64,000 nt of DNA from Lophius americanus. Its lineage: Eukaryota > Chordata > Actinopteri > Lophiiformes > Lophiidae. The stretch lies in NCBI GenBank assembly GCA_037951165.1, contig JBBDHG010000051.1:5671001-5735000 (forward strand). Reading direction: 5' to 3'. The notes beneath the pieces were generated by a model. It was not told where the DNA came from and did not search any database. It was given only the letters and a program-made list of their open reading frames with translations. A program made the position numbers and the translations under genes. Shown piece by piece: positions 28,601 to 44,100 of this stretch (positions are counted from its first letter, which is position 1; each line of letters begins with the position of its first letter).

Positions 28601-31600
28601 AATATATTTCAGTAAAATGTAATGAGTCCCTTCAAATTAGTCTTTAGTTATTGATTTCAGGTAAAGCTGCAGACAGGCCAGCTAATGCACTCTGGAGTTT
28701 GTGGTAGGCTCTGGAGGTGATCTTAGCGATACCTAGTAGGATAGTAAAACAGGCATGTGACTTAAGTAGTCAATTTAGACATGAAAATGGAGATGACACA
28801 TCCCCACTCTTTGCAAAATGAAACTGATTGTATCCTAAAGCTTTCTCAGATTAGCAGTAAGTTAGAAATTATTGTTAAAATCATTACATGTAAACTACAT
28901 GTGAAAGTAAAATTTAGTTAAAATATCATTGAGATTTCCAGCTTTACTCTTTTTAAAGGCCAAATTCTACACAAAATCGCTGGCATAGAAATGCAAAGAA
29001 ATTAATTCTAACGACTAGGAACAATTGAAAAAGATGAATAGAAGATGCATTCTGCATTATTCCTGGTACACGTGTACGATTCATCAGGAAACTACTACAC
29101 AGTTTACAAGAAATGTTCACTTTTTCAACAATGGACATAAGTTGGTGCAGTGGAAAAATGAACCATTTCTAAGTAACAGAACTTCAATATACGATTAAAG
29201 TGTGGTTTTCTGGTTCCAGACTTTTAGATGTGGTTATCTGCTGTTATATCAATCCAAGCTAAATATTTTGGGGGTCAGAACTCACTCATATTTTGAAAAG
29301 GAAAAACAAATAGTGTGCACTTTGTAGGGGCTTTAGAAGTTTTGCACAAATGTTTGTGTGAGAGCTTGGAGGGATCTATTGTGGTACTCCAGTATGATCA
29401 GCAGTGAGCCTGATGAGACGATGGTGAGCAGAGGGCAACAAGGAGCTGCTGAACAAAGGATTCAGGTTGAAAAGGGGCAGTAAGACTCTCTGCTGGCAAC
29501 GCAGCCAAAAGCATCTCATGAACTTTACAAGAGGCCAGAGCCGTTGCGGTCCACCACTGCCAACAACTCAGCCCCTCGGCGATCCATGAATAGGGAGGAG
29601 GGCGGCAAGATTAAGAAGACATCACACAAAAGGATCTTTCATTCAAAAGTTGTAAATATTTTCCTAGGAGGGGGGAGCCACACTCATCCTGCAACAGAAG
29701 CATTTTGGTTACTGCAGTTTGTCTGTGATGAACTATACAATAGCGTTCTAAACATCTCTGCCAGGCTGAAAGGGAGTTGAGAACTCTTAGCCCTGAATGC
29801 TGATGGGAAACGGGGACTCTTTGGTTTGGCGCAAACTCTTAGTGAAAAAAACGATAAAAATGTCAGCTTGAGTTAGGGAAGCAAATAGCTGACAAGAACA
29901 AAGAGAGGCGGTGTGAGCACAGGGAGTTTATGATGGTGACTTTAGAGAGAATGCTGATCATGGTTGGGCAGAGCCGTTGCTGCTTGTTTGTATGGGAGGC
30001 GGTCTCAAAAATTAATGTCATGAATGATGGCATGAGAACTGGGAATGACTGACTATATTAAAATATTCTCCATCCTTGCTGCTCTGAGTCTTACTAACCT
30101 AAAATCTCATTTTCAACCACTCACCCACAATTTAGCTAAACTTGATTGATTTTCGGCGTGAATGATTGAGTGAATGTTGGTGGTCCCCTTAACTGGCGCA
30201 AAGACATTTTATGTGTTAACACTCTCAATTAATCTGTTAATATTTGTTTAAAGCATGTCATCAAATCGTATCTTAAATCACCAACTTGGACCACAATATC
30301 TTCCTTTAATACCAGAGCACGTTTTCAAATTCTCGCTTGAAAAAGGTATAAATAAAGGGAGGTATAGAAAAAACCTGCTATAGATAAAACCAAGTACATG
30401 TCATGATCTTGGTTTTATCTATGCAATGATCATGGCAACGTATTATTTAGTCATATTTAAATTACTCCCATTCTCATACGCACACAATTATATTTATATA
30501 TGCACAACAAACCAACATTCATATACACATATAAAATACACAAACAAATTCATAGTCTTACTATCTTTTTTAACCGAAAACGGTTCAGGCTGAGGCGAAA
30601 GCTTATTATCCGTAAATAAACTGAGATATATTTTATATTTTTTTTAAAAACTCCCAAAAGAAGAAGTAAGTAAATACAATTCAGCGTACTTAGTTAATTT
30701 TATGTAACATTTGATTGACAACAACAGTCTTTAACTTTAAGTGGTTTTGGCTGCAGGAAACCCAATAAGTCACTCGAGCCACACAAGAAACCAGCGGTTA
30801 ATCTGGAAACCATTGCACGTTAATTTTGATCATTACAATCAATCATCTAAACACCAGGTTGCCTAAGGAAGAAGATTATTATCATTCCAATATCACTCAT
30901 TCATATATGAAAACTGAGTGATGAGCTGGTGATGTATATTATTGTGACTTGTAGAGACTTGGGTGAGTGTGGGGTTTCAGTTTTTTCAGATAAGGTGTCC
31001 AAACTTTAATATATATATATAATGTGGCTGTTGTAGTCGTAGAACTACAGGAGCCAAATCGTTTTCTCCTGTTTGTACAGATGCTTTGAATATTTCAGGG
31101 TTTCCCCACACATTAATTTATTTCAGATGCCACACTTTATTTCTGTATTTTTGGAACTGTGTGCCCCCCCCCTCAAACACATCATGTATTTCACACACAT
31201 ACACTTACTTGGGCACCACCAAGTTTATTTGGTGCCCAAATTTAGAAGGTTTTACGTTTAAAACAGACAGTAAGAACAACACCATCTGGGAACGTTTAGG
31301 GGAGACATTCTCCAACATTCCTTCCCTCCGGTAAGGTTAATTTGCTTGTTTAATGTTGGCCAACTCTCACCCATTGTTTTGTGCTTGTAAGGGCACTTGG
31401 TTTGTTCTGTGTCAGCCTACTACACATTGGTCTTGATCATTTTCATGTGGCTATGTCATTAGCAGCTTCTTCCACACATCGATCATCTGTCGAAACTGCA
31501 GATGAAAAATGACATGTTTCGGGCGGATTCTGGTCTTCAAACAGAATTAATCATAAAACAAAGACAACCCAAATAAACGCAGGGTTAATATTTCAAACGA

Positions 31601-34477
31601 CAATTTCATTTAATCAAGTTAAACAAGACTATCCAATGTGTATTCACTGTATTCAGATCATTGATGGGGAATTTTAGGTCCCTACCCTCTCGCAGAACTT
31701 CTTTGGAGCAGTCATATTAGAGGGTGTTTTTAAGCATGAACTGATCTTTTCAGGCTGCACCACAGAACCTCATTTGGGTTCTGGTCCAGACTTTGACTAG
31801 ACCAGTCAAAAATCTTGATTATATTCCTTTTGATCATTTCAGATGTGGATTTATTCTTCTGCTTGAGATCATTGTATTTCTGCTTGATCCAACTGATCTT
31901 GAGCGCCAACTCACAGACTGATAGGAGGGCATAATCCATCAAAAGTTTCTGCCAGAGACTCATGGATCCCTCAATTATGGGGAAGCAACAAAGCATCTAC
32001 ACAACGTCCATGTGCCACTTCCATGTTGGACAACAATCTAATGTTCTTTTCATTGAATGGCATGTTTGGAGGACAGTGGTCCTGATACGTCGGGCGTAAA
32101 CCAAACAGTTCAGCTCCATAGAATGTTCTCCTCTAAAGCGCTGAAACCTCCTTGTTTGATCGTATGTCTAATGTTCTTTAAGTTGAAGGCAGTTTTAGGT
32201 TTACGTCAGATGTAATGGAGCCCCAACTTTCTCATTAGTCCATAGAATATTTTAACAAAAGCTCTGAGGGTCATCAAGTTGTGTTGTTGGTCTCAATGTT
32301 CCTTCAGGGTTGGTGTGGCTTTCTCTTTGCCACTCTCCCTTGATGCCATTTCCCCCCCAGAATCTTTGGAATAATGGCGGCATGAACACTGACATTTACT
32401 TAAGTGAGAGGGGCTAGTAGTTCCTTTTATTTTTTCTTTGGATAATTTGTGACCTCTTTAAAAAGCCTCCACCCTGCTTTTGGAGGAATTTTGGAAGGTG
32501 GCCACTTCAGTGCTGTTTCTCTATTTCTTAAAGTCATCTTCATTTGTAAAAGTGTCTCACAATTGAACCGTGGATCAGTCCCTGAGCCTTAGAAATAGCT
32601 AAAGCACCCATCCAGACCCAGACTAATCGGTGGACTGGAGTTTGGCATTGTGTTCTGCAAGTGAGGCCCATTTGCCAACTTCCTGTGTATGAAAATGGTC
32701 TAGATAGAATTAATGCAATTTGTTTTTGTTTTTTTATTCCATTTACATTGGGGGGAAGATTTCAGAAAGATCCTGGTATTTGTATTTATTGAAGCCTTTG
32801 GTTCAAATAATACTGTCAATCTGTAGGAACCCCTGTATTTGGGCGCCACAGACTTTTACTCCAATGTTACATCTTTACGACGGTACCAAACATTAAGTTA
32901 GATAGAGAGGCTTGGTCGTGTGGTAAACTCAACACAAATAACATCGAAATAACGTTAACATCAACACCGAAGTAACATTAAAAGCAGAAACTCATTATGT
33001 GATTCATTCTGAAAATACAGATCCACCGGTGGTCGGCAACTTTCCAGGAGCTCTGCCTCCTGTTCAAACCCTTCATTCATTGCTCCATACCAAGGGAAGT
33101 TGATGGTTCTCGTCCACATTTGTTATTGTGGGATTTATCCTTAAATATAAGATGAAAGATAAGACCTTTATTTTTGTTATTATACAGTGTACAACAACAT
33201 TATGATGGTCAGAGGGAGGGTCAGTCCTGAGCTGCTGCAAAAGAGCCAATCCCACCAACCCCCCTTTTCTTTATTTTGATGGCGAGAGGAAACCTGAACG
33301 CCCAGAGGAAACCGGTTGCATTTACAACAAACGCTGTGCTTTGGTCTGTATCATTACATGCCGGCATCAAGCACTGACCAAGGATTATTCCGATACACCG
33401 TTTACATGCTTCCGTTGCCTTTCCGATTGTTTTTCCCGAAAGACTTATTGTGTGTGACTTACTTTGCAACGGAATAAATTTCAATCGGACGGTGTGTTAT
33501 AGTTCTGAAAGGTGTGTTTATATGGAGCACTTTCATTCTGATCTGCTTTTATTCAGATTTCATTAGAACAATGGAGTACGTGTAAATCCACCTACTATGT
33601 TTAGTAGGACACAATACAAGAGGCATCCTTGTGTTCTTTGTGTGGCTAAACGGATGTGTGAGAAACTTCTAAACGTCATGAACCTGTAGAAGTCTTTAGC
33701 GAGGAGTCCTATTTTGACTGCTGAACTTTAAATGGATCTTTTTCTAACAGGGCTTTGCTCTTGAGTAGAGTTTGCGAACGTGCCTTCTATTCCTTTTCCT
33801 AAATGAGTTCCACTTTGAACATTTTGGCAGCTGCATGCTTCTGTGTCTGTTATTTTGATGATCTGGTGTGATAGGGAAAACTAAATAAATGCTAAGGAGA
33901 ACCAAATTACAAAAAGTGTTGGTTTCAGTCTTAGTAGGTTGTGTAGTGAAAACAAAAACTAAGAGGACATTTGGCTCAGGAGGCAAGGCGGTCATCCACC
34001 TATTGGAAAGTTGGTGGTTTAATCCTTGCCCCTGTGCTCTACGAGTGAATGTCCTCGAGCAAGATGTTGAACAACATTTTACCCTCATAGGGCTGCCAGC
34101 TGTTCCTCAGGGATCAAATGCAGAGAACTAAATGTACAATGTGTGACTTGAAATGATAATATTAAGTATAATTATTATTATTATTATTCAAAAAGTTAAT
34201 GCACCAGCATTGTGCAAAAGTGGCATTCTGTATCAGTGTTTTGGTATGGTATGTCATCAGATCCTTAATGATGTAGGGAATGTATGGGTGCATATAAAGA
34301 CAAACTGGCTGGAAAAGAAATTAGAGGATGATTGACCGATTGTGGGAAGCACTTAGAGATGATTAGAAGAATACTGATACAGCTTACTGTAAAAAGGTTT
34401 TCTGACAGTAAACTGCTATTTTCTTTGAGAAAAACAAGAGAAAATAATCACAAGTGATTTTTCATTGTTATAATAAC

Positions 34478-34515
<38 letters not shown>

Positions 34516-37500
34516 ATTTAATTTATAACGCACTTTAAATTTGGATCAAATCTCAAAGTGCTAAAAACTTGATGTCGTTACCTCTGACATTTGAATCAGA
34601 GGTTCATCTATAAATGATTGAAGCGTTTAGAATCAATTTAAATCAAGTGTTGGAAGCCCCTCGTTTTTGTGGTTCAATTAAAATCACGGGTTCCTCTAAG
34701 CTGAAGCTGGAAACCTAGAGAAGGCAGACAATGTCATTATAGACAGACAAGACAGTAGCAGAAAAAGACCAGTCTCAGCGAGCTGAGTCACGAGGCCAAG
34801 GCCCACCACCTCACTACTCAACTCACTCAGCACCCAACACACTTCCTTTAAAGGACATTTCAAGCAGCTGTATAAACCAGGAAGTTTTAATCAAAGGTAC
34901 TTCCCATACAAGAAGTTGTTGGAAGGGGAAGCAGGAAAAGTTTAGCTTGTGACAGGGAGTCAGCGCCGGGTTAATTAATTTTACAGTGATTCATAGACAC
35001 TAAAAATGTGCATAGATGTTAGATTGTCAAAGGAAATTCTGTATGTTCACCATTATCTTCTCGCAACCCCTATGTGTTTATGAGTGGAACTTTCCGCTCA
35101 AAAGGGGAAGCACACATTAAAGCTCAACGAGACGATGGAGTAGCACACGTATCCATCAGTGAAGCCATGCATTTCTATTTATCTAGGTCACGTTCACCTC
35201 TCCTCAAAGGTCCTGCTGTTTCTGTGAAGTCATTCTTTAGTAAAGGGACACAACATCGTTGGATCCTGTCAACCAGGATCAAACTGGCGATTGAATTTCC
35301 AGCCAGAACACTATTCGATAGTTCCTCTGAACTATTCAACTACACTGCTCAAACAATTAAGGGAACGCTTAATCGTCACAGTATGCCACCTGTTAAACTT
35401 GTGGGGGAATTGATATGTCCGGTTAGGGAGGTTTAGGGATTGTTAATCAGTTTCACCAGATTTGGTGCAAACGATGACACAAAGTGAACAGGAAAGGCAA
35501 CAGCAAGACAACCCCGAAAAAGGGAATGGTTTTACACGTGGTGGCTAAAGATGGTCTTCCCTCCTCATCCTGCATGACTGATTTTTCTCTAGTTTTGCAT
35601 TTTGTTGGTAACCTTTTCACTACTTGTAGTTGTACCTTCAGCCCATTCAGTTTGCACAGTTAGTCCATTTTCTCCAGACTGGCACATCCATACTTGCTTT
35701 AACAAGAAGTTTTGCTCTGTTCCCCAGTATTGGGAATAGCGTGGAGGAGATACCTGGAGAAGGGCCGTTACATGAAGAGAGCTAGACTGGGCTGTAAAAG
35801 AACAACAACCCAGCAGCAGGACCTGTATCTGCCCATTCGTGCAAGGAGGAACAGAAGGACAACTACTCCAGCCCGACAAATTGACCTCAGTAACTGACCC
35901 TGTGAGGGTGGCATGTGGCCCGGATGTCTCGGGATCCCAAATAAAACGTTGCACTTCCTGTAACATCATCCAGCATGTCCTGTTTGGCAGTGGGTCAGTG
36001 ATGGTCTGGGGAGGCATATCCTTCGAGGATCGCACAGCCCTACATCTGCCTACGGTACCTTGACTGCTGTTAAGTACCAGGTTGAAATTCTCAGATTCAT
36101 TGTCAAAAAAAACGCTCACTGGGTCAATCCTGGCGCAGGAATGGGCAGCTCACATGCATCTTCATCATATAGTTACTCCAGTCTTGTGGAATTAGGTTTT
36201 CTAACTTTAAGATATGTAATAGGCCAGTTCAAGAACTGACTTCTGTTTTTCTCCAACATATTTTTGTGTCGAAAACCAAACTACCTTCGTCAGTCCACAA
36301 AACTTGCCATTGATGGCTGAGCTGTGGATGCACCTACACCGTAACTCTCAAAAGATTATGGTAAGTTGGTACTCCAACTAATTTTCCTTTACTTTGTGAA
36401 ATAGTTCCACACTGAAGTTTTTGAAGGCTGGAGCAGGTTTCTGCCATATGTCAACCATTTCATCAGTGCTGGTAAGTCTACATTCTTCTACTTTTTTTAA
36501 TAGCGGTTTCAAACAGTCTGTAGGTGAATTACCACAACCTTCAGGTGGAAGTAAGGGAAAAACCTTTTAAAGACAAAACAATGGTTATTCAAACTACTTG
36601 AAAATTGTGGCCAATCCCTAAACTAGATACAATGAGCTCCAGCTGCAGTGGCCAACATGGTGGCAATTCCTGCTAATGTGCAAATCACTGCCAGATATTG
36701 ACATTGACCAACAAATGGCTATGGCACACTTTCACTGTTTGCAAAGAATAGTTGCCTTACCAAGACATCCACACTAATATATATCTTGATCTTATAATAA
36801 CATGGGTTAAATACGCAGAGCTCCCTCTATCGATGTCACAAGTGATTCCTGTTGTTTCACTGTTAATAGCTTCTTTGAAATAAAAAATAACAATAATAAA
36901 ACTATATTACATTCATTGGGATTTTATTTATATGCGGACCTCTTTCATACTTCTAATTTAATCTCTGGTTTTGTACTTTACAGCATTTAAAGGACATTAA
37001 GTATTGTCACATATCATCCCATATTGTTCAAGTTATTTTTAAAAAAGGTCAGATTTCATTTTAAAAATGCACCAGATTCTTGGACTTCGTTCTACCTCAC
37101 ATCTGGAGCAGTTATTTGTATTTAGTGTATAAACACAACCGCGCCACAATGAATGCCCTTCTTCAAGGCGCCTTTTTTGTTGATATTGATGCAAACAGTG
37201 GCAGAAAAACATCCCACCAGTCATTTATAAATAGAGAACAGGAGTTCCATGAGGAAACAAGGTGAAGTGTACTGCAGAGCAGAGCCGGCTTCGTATGTGA
37301 CAACGTACTTTCTGAAGAACAGCTTAACACGGGTAAAAAAATGCCTTCAATGTTAGAGGGGGGCTGATCTAATCCTCTGATTGGAGGGTTAGAAACCATA
37401 ACATTGTACTGTCTCCCAAATATGAAGAGATTTTCAGTTGATTACATCAAAGTATCTCAGGCCAGTCTTACCCTTCCATCTCGTGCTCACACAGATGTAT

Positions 37501-40500
37501 ATTACCTGTCACTGTTACTAGCATCGGAGGCAGCAAGTCAGCCTTGAAAAGGCTGTGTAAAACAGTGTATAATGAATAAAAATGTAACCAAGTGAAGACT
37601 GGGGCTACACTTTGTTTTTTTGAAAATATTTATATATTTTATATGTTTCTACCTTTAGTTTTAGTAGATATTTTAATTCTTTTCTATCGTGTTTTCTATC
37701 AGTGTGAAGTGAAACTGCAAAATAAGAATTTCATTGCTCAGTGTGAACTATGTTCCTACTGTGTGTGGGGCTATAAAAACCTTGAATCTTGAATTCAACC
37801 GCTTCATAATTGACATAAGTCAACCTTCTCTTGAACTAAGCCTGATATTAGAGTGGTTTGAATCAGACATCACTCTGTTTGTGAGTATGGGATACGACTT
37901 GACTGATAAATATGCTCACCTACTGTACAGCATTTGTTCCCTAATCTGAAGGTCGGTGGTTCGATCCCCCGCTCCTTCGGCCTACATGACAAAGTGTCCA
38001 TGAGCAAGATACTAAACCCCAAGATGCTTCTATTGGCTGTTCCACTGATGAAGAAAATTATTTGTGTTCTGATCATTTGAAGAAAAGAAATTAACTCGAG
38101 GGGTCTCAGTTGTCTTATGTAAATATATGGGCTTATAACAGACGGATCGGTTATAACAAAGAGGATCCCGTGAGCCAATCTACCAGTTCAGCCTATCTTG
38201 TCCTTCAGAAGACCATTCGCCAGACATAACGCAGGGAATGACGCAAAGAAGGGCAGGACAAATTATTATTATGACAGGGTGCCAATACTTACGACAACTT
38301 ATGGCACACGCATTTTAGAGAAATGTATTTGTTTTTAGTTAAAAATGTAATGTTTTTAAAATTAGTTTCTTGATAGAGAGGCAACGTTTTTGTGAATAAT
38401 TTGAATTTAAGATGATGGGTTAAGACAATCGTTGCACTGTTTTTCTCATTAAATTGATTTTTTTGAAGGACGCCAATAATTCTGGAGAGCAGTGTAGCAT
38501 CAGGCATAGTTCTTTACCTTATATGTAATTTTTCATCTCAATGAAAGACACAAATGTGTCTTTGTATGTTTTTGTGTTGGGTGTGAACACAGCAGTAGTC
38601 TGGAGCCCTGAAACACAAAAAGTGTCTTAATTCCTGGCATGTGAATGCTTTCCTGAGCGCGTGACTAGCAAATGCCGTAATGTCTAATAAACTAAAAACA
38701 GTGGAGACAAGTAACCTGTTTGTAATATTAATTCTTACTTCGCAACAGTCTCTTTTTAAAAAGAATGCGGTTAGAAATTCCATCATGCTCCATAAATTCC
38801 ACAGGTCCACAGTCAATAAAAAAAAATGAAGGACAAGCACACACAATCTGACACTTCATCTACTGCAGGGTAGAATATTGACGATTACCCGGCTCCTCTA
38901 ATTACATGCCACACACAAAATTGCCATATAACAGCCTCTTTCCTGACAGCTCACAGCAGGGGGAAACTCCAGGGCGTGCCTGCAAGAACGCAGCCAGGAG
39001 GGTAATCTGATTGCCAGACTCTTGAGTCTGGAGGCAGGTAGGTACTGCAATTCATGAAACCAGAGGACAGGATGTGACATTAGGCAGCCATTCAGAGTGT
39101 CTTCCTGCTGTGGTACCTCTAAACGACCTGGAGCAGAGAGAGGAAGGGTGCTACTGGCGCACCACCCTTTGACTCAAATGCTCAGGCTTTGACTTTGGCT
39201 GAATGAATGGAATGACCGGAAACCTACTCCCAGCCCACAATGCAACAGAGACGCATAAAGCACAAAAAGTGGACTGCCTGCAGCTGAATTGAAGACATTT
39301 GTTTTCATCTACGCACAACTTTTCCTCCCCAGTTAAAACCTTATCTAATGTGTTTAGCCAGCTGCTGGAGCTTTCAGCTATGATGTTTTGAGTGAATCTC
39401 AATCCTACTCCACACATGTACATTAGGAACTACAAGTCCAACCACAGACATGGTGTTTGTAGATGTATCACTATCATTTAAGATTTTTAAACTTGAACAA
39501 GAAAAAACATGAAGAAGCCTGATTGTGTCACACACTGAGGAAAGGCAGGGATGTAAAGGACGACTACTCACCCACAACCATGAGCGTGAACTCGAAACCT
39601 CTCTTCACAGATTTTCTGTAAACTTGGTTGGGAAGATTTGCAAAGCCCACATAGCCCTCCAGGTTCTTCTGTTGCTGTTGATCAAACACAGACACTGCTG
39701 ATGCTTTACTCCAACCACCACAGGACATGTACAGGAGAAATGAGGATCAATTGAGGCAGTTTCGCTTGACCAGATTTCAAAAAAGCATTTTGAAGAACAT
39801 GCCATACTACTCTGGAAACAAACAAGAACGCACTCAGAGAGCGCAAACCTCCGTTAAGAAAGGACATTACCCAAGGTACACATTATTGGGATATGACAAA
39901 AGGTACCTCTAGGGAAAATTTAATGCAGATACAAAATTGCCTTATCATGTCTGGTGTAACGTTACCAAAATTTAATCATGTCCAGGATATGCCAAAACTT
40001 ACCACTGGGTAAATTCCATGCAAATCAATCCATTAGTTTTTCTGTTAACTTGCTAACAAACAAACACATAAACAACCAGAAACTGTTTTTGCATAAGTAG
40101 ATTACTTTAGCTATTGAGCAAAGTTATGACAGAATAAGTTGAATTCTGAGTGGCACCCTTTGAAAGATATTTTTAGCATGCAATAACGTACACGTAGGAC
40201 TTCATGCGTTTCAAACTACCTTACTTATCGCCGTACGGTAAGATAATAAACATCCCTTAGCAGGAGGAAAACAATACAATCATGCATTGTTGAGAAGAAC
40301 TGTTTCAATGAAAAGACATTTACATTTGGAAACAGATGACTTTTGGAGGCATATGTTAACAATCTGATGTCAGTTAAGAGAATGAAGCACGGTTTACGCT
40401 TGATTGTAAAATATCAGCACTGGGCTATAATATAAACAAAAAGTTAAATGCTTGACTACACCTTCTAAATGTGTGCTTTACACATCGGGGTTATACAAAA

Positions 40501-41156
40501 CAGCAAGAGACTTAGAACATGCATGGTTAAGAAGACAACTAAACATGCATGCGCAAAATCCAATGCATGGACAAATTTTTAATAGATCTTCACACGCTGC
40601 TCAATAACGTCCTGATCCAGCAAGAAGTTAAGACACATGCACGGGTGACGTTGATAGAGCTAAGCCTCTTCCGGGCCTGATCAATGGCCATGATTTAACG
40701 ATGAATTACCTTAGTTTTATTTCATTGGCGATTTGTATACTTTACTCCATCTCCTACCACATCCTCATTGTTTGCAGTTTAAATGCTAACAAACCAAAAA
40801 CCCAAAATAAGGATGTTATGGCTGAAAACTGAAAAAAGTGTTTTTTGTAAAAAAAAAGCCCCCTCTAGTAAGTAAAATATGAACAATTAGAGTAAAATAT
40901 AATAGATAATTACATGCAAGACAGATCTCCTTGAGTCAATGCATTCGCTACAACAGTAGAGAAATGATCGGCCAAAAGCTTTTGAAGTTAAAACCCCCAA
41001 TGTCAGAAATAAAAAACTGACCTTTCCCATAATCAACCCAGTTCTTCATCGCACTCATATCTGTGTATAAAAACCTTTTATACAGTATTTCTTACTTTTT
41101 AGTCCCTTTTACATAGTTTGTCTTCAAGTGAATGAGTGAGTGTGTATGTATGTATG

Positions 41157-41187
<31 letters not shown>

Positions 41188-44100
41188 CTATCTAACCATC
41201 AATGTATCTAACTAACAACGAGCATTTCATAATCATTTAATTGCATATGAGATATCTCTAATATCATTTGTGTAGAACAGAGGCCGTGCAGGTTGAGGAG
41301 GAATCAGTGGAGTACTTACAGCTGGGTTGTCAAGGTGACAAAGCAATTATCATGGGAAGGCAGTCGTCATAGAAGGTCAATCCATGAAAAAAGAAGCAGA
41401 AAAAGAAATGAGTGGAAGGACAATATGACTGGAAAGAAAATAACTCTCTCAAACATGTGTGGCCTAATGAATAATGTTATGAAGCTTCTTTACGATAATA
41501 TAAGATAGGACATTTTGATATAGCCTAGCCAAAAGGGCACTTAAACTAGAAAAACTGATTTTAGTATTTTTTCAAATGAAACGTCCAACAATACACAGGT
41601 TTGCATCAGTTTACACTTATTTTATTATTATTATTAATAATAATGCATTATATATATTGCATCTCATTATCCGTGTATAGTAACTGCTAGAGATTGGGAT
41701 GGGTTAAGATTTTAGAATAGTCATTACATTATTTAAAAAAATAAATAAATAGCTATGAAGCCATGGTTTTACCAGACCCTGGTAGTATTACAACACATAA
41801 AACAGCAACATGCTGTTTTAAGAAAAGAGGAAGAAAACGATCTCACTACAGGTAAAGTAAGCCACAGCAACATCAGAAACGTATTACAGCAGTCAAACAG
41901 ATGGGTGTGGAACTGATTTAAAGGAATACAGGAAAATGAGGTGCATTCTTCATTCTTTGACAGCAAAGGCCCCATTGCAGTGATAATGGAGCTAACTGGT
42001 GTGGCATTATCCGAAAAACGGATCTGAAAATAAAAACAAAATTCAACAATTTAAAGTAGTACTTTCCTAGTACTAGTACTTTCCTCCTGAATTTGAAAAT
42101 ACGAAGGGTTAAGGTCAACCAAATGTTGTCTACAATCTATAAATCAGGAGTCAAGGGTGACATTGGTTGTAAACAGTGTATAAAACAGTCGCTTATTGTT
42201 GGCAGGTAAGGCAGCATTAAGACAAGCTGGTACAGCGATCAGCTGAAAGTGTCAGCTTCTGCTTATCTTGGCAGGTCAGAGCCCAAACATGTAATTTATA
42301 TTAGAGTGCGCCAAACGGAAAACAAACAGTGTGTCAACCGTTCTGTGTTAGTGGGGCTCCTTGTTGTTTCAGAGAATGTCAGTCTAATAATGGACCTGGT
42401 CATATTAACACACTGCTGAAAGAATGTGGCCACACACGGCCAAGACCACCTCTGAATCTAGCCTGAGTGGTCTGATTTCAAATACATCCTCAACACCTCT
42501 TAGGGGCTTGTATCGCCTGTACTTAGAACGGTCCACTTTTGATCAGATCACTCTGAGTAAAGCCTAAGATCGGTTCAATTAATGGTCAAAGTTTGTAAGC
42601 TTTTCTACATTCTCTATTTGGGAATAGTGCTGCCAATAGTGGTTCAATATTTAACATAAAGGTTGTGCAGTAAAACCTGTACACCAATATTTACCGGTAT
42701 GTAAGAGTGAATTTGTATCGCTTTATTTTCTATAAAAGTAACCGCTAAATTCAGAAAACTTTGTGTACATTCGGTAACTTTCTGATTTACTTAGTGAACT
42801 AAGGACCGTAAAGGTGATACGAACATGGCAATTAATAACATTTTAAAGACGTCGCCTGCTAAACTTTGGCGGTCGTCGTCAACTGAGAGTAAGGACACAG
42901 TAACGAGTTAAGCGACAAAACTGGTGACACTGATGGGATAGTTTGAAGGACAATAGAAATCAAACTTGCCCCAGACAAAGAACCTGATGAACTAATTAGA
43001 AAGAATATAACTGCAGATTGTCTAACTTATGTTGACCCTGTGGAGTTTGTAGATCTTTTAAATAACTTGACCATAAATGCATAGGCCAAACAGGAAGCAG
43101 TTGTCTGAAGTAATAATACTACATATGTATAATGAGACCAAGATAGAAGATAGCACACATCTGAAATCTGAAAATCATTTTCATAAAAAATAAATAAATG
43201 AAAAAAACATCTACGTAATAATTTCTTCCTTTCTTATAATCTGCTGTCTGTATGTTTACTGAGGTCATAGGTCAGCTACTAATGAAATTATTTAAACTTT
43301 CAAGTATAGGAGACAATTACTGCAAATTACACTCAAACATATTTAAGGTGAAAGGTTCTTAAAAGTATTTTTCGTTACAATAAAATGTATTAACAAAAAA
43401 ATCACCATTTTTTTTCTTAGTGAAAGTTAAATAATTCCAATGCGTTAATACATGATGCATTTCCTACATTCTCTGTGCGTTTAATGCCAAAATAGTAATA
43501 GGCAATAATCAGTAGGTGGTTTTACATGGGACATTTTTATCCTATCTGTATTAAAGCTATCCAAATTGCAATGTCCGTCACCTGTTCACATGACTTGTGA
43601 TCTTTTCCGACCTGGTGTTTACATACATGGACATTTAATCTGAAACAGCTTTCTGACATGCCAAGGCGATCCACAGTCCAGTTCATAAATTAGTGGTAAT
43701 GATTCAATGAGCTTGTTGCCAACTGCCAACATGCACCCAGAAGAAGAATACGACAAAGATGGCATGTGGGGAATTGAATTTCCGTCCATCTAACTGTCCA
43801 AATATGTTAAACTCAGTAAAGACTCTCCGATTTAGACAAGTACTGTTTTGAAGTCGCCATATTTAAAATGAGTCGCGGCGATTTACGAGCAATGAAAATC
43901 ATGACGTTGGGGGCATGCGCAGATAAAACTCAAATAGAAAGTTTTCCGATACAGCGTTTACATGCAGCGACTAGCTATCAGAAAGGCTTTCAGAAAGGAC
44001 TTAGACGACCTCCTTGCAAAGGAATAAAATCTCATTCGGAAAGGGTCTTTTCTTTCGGAAAAAAGGATGTTTATATGCAGCATTTACTTTCTGATTAGAC

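Noticed and set aside
35074..35436. 120-codon open frame on the plus strand
   Set aside because: No recognisable domain, low-information composition, no splice or poly(A) context, and it lies in septin 7 intron 2.
35589..36119. Longest open frame in the window, 176 codons on the minus strand
   Set aside because: It is antisense to a decayed Tc1-like transposase whose conserved blocks read on the plus strand.
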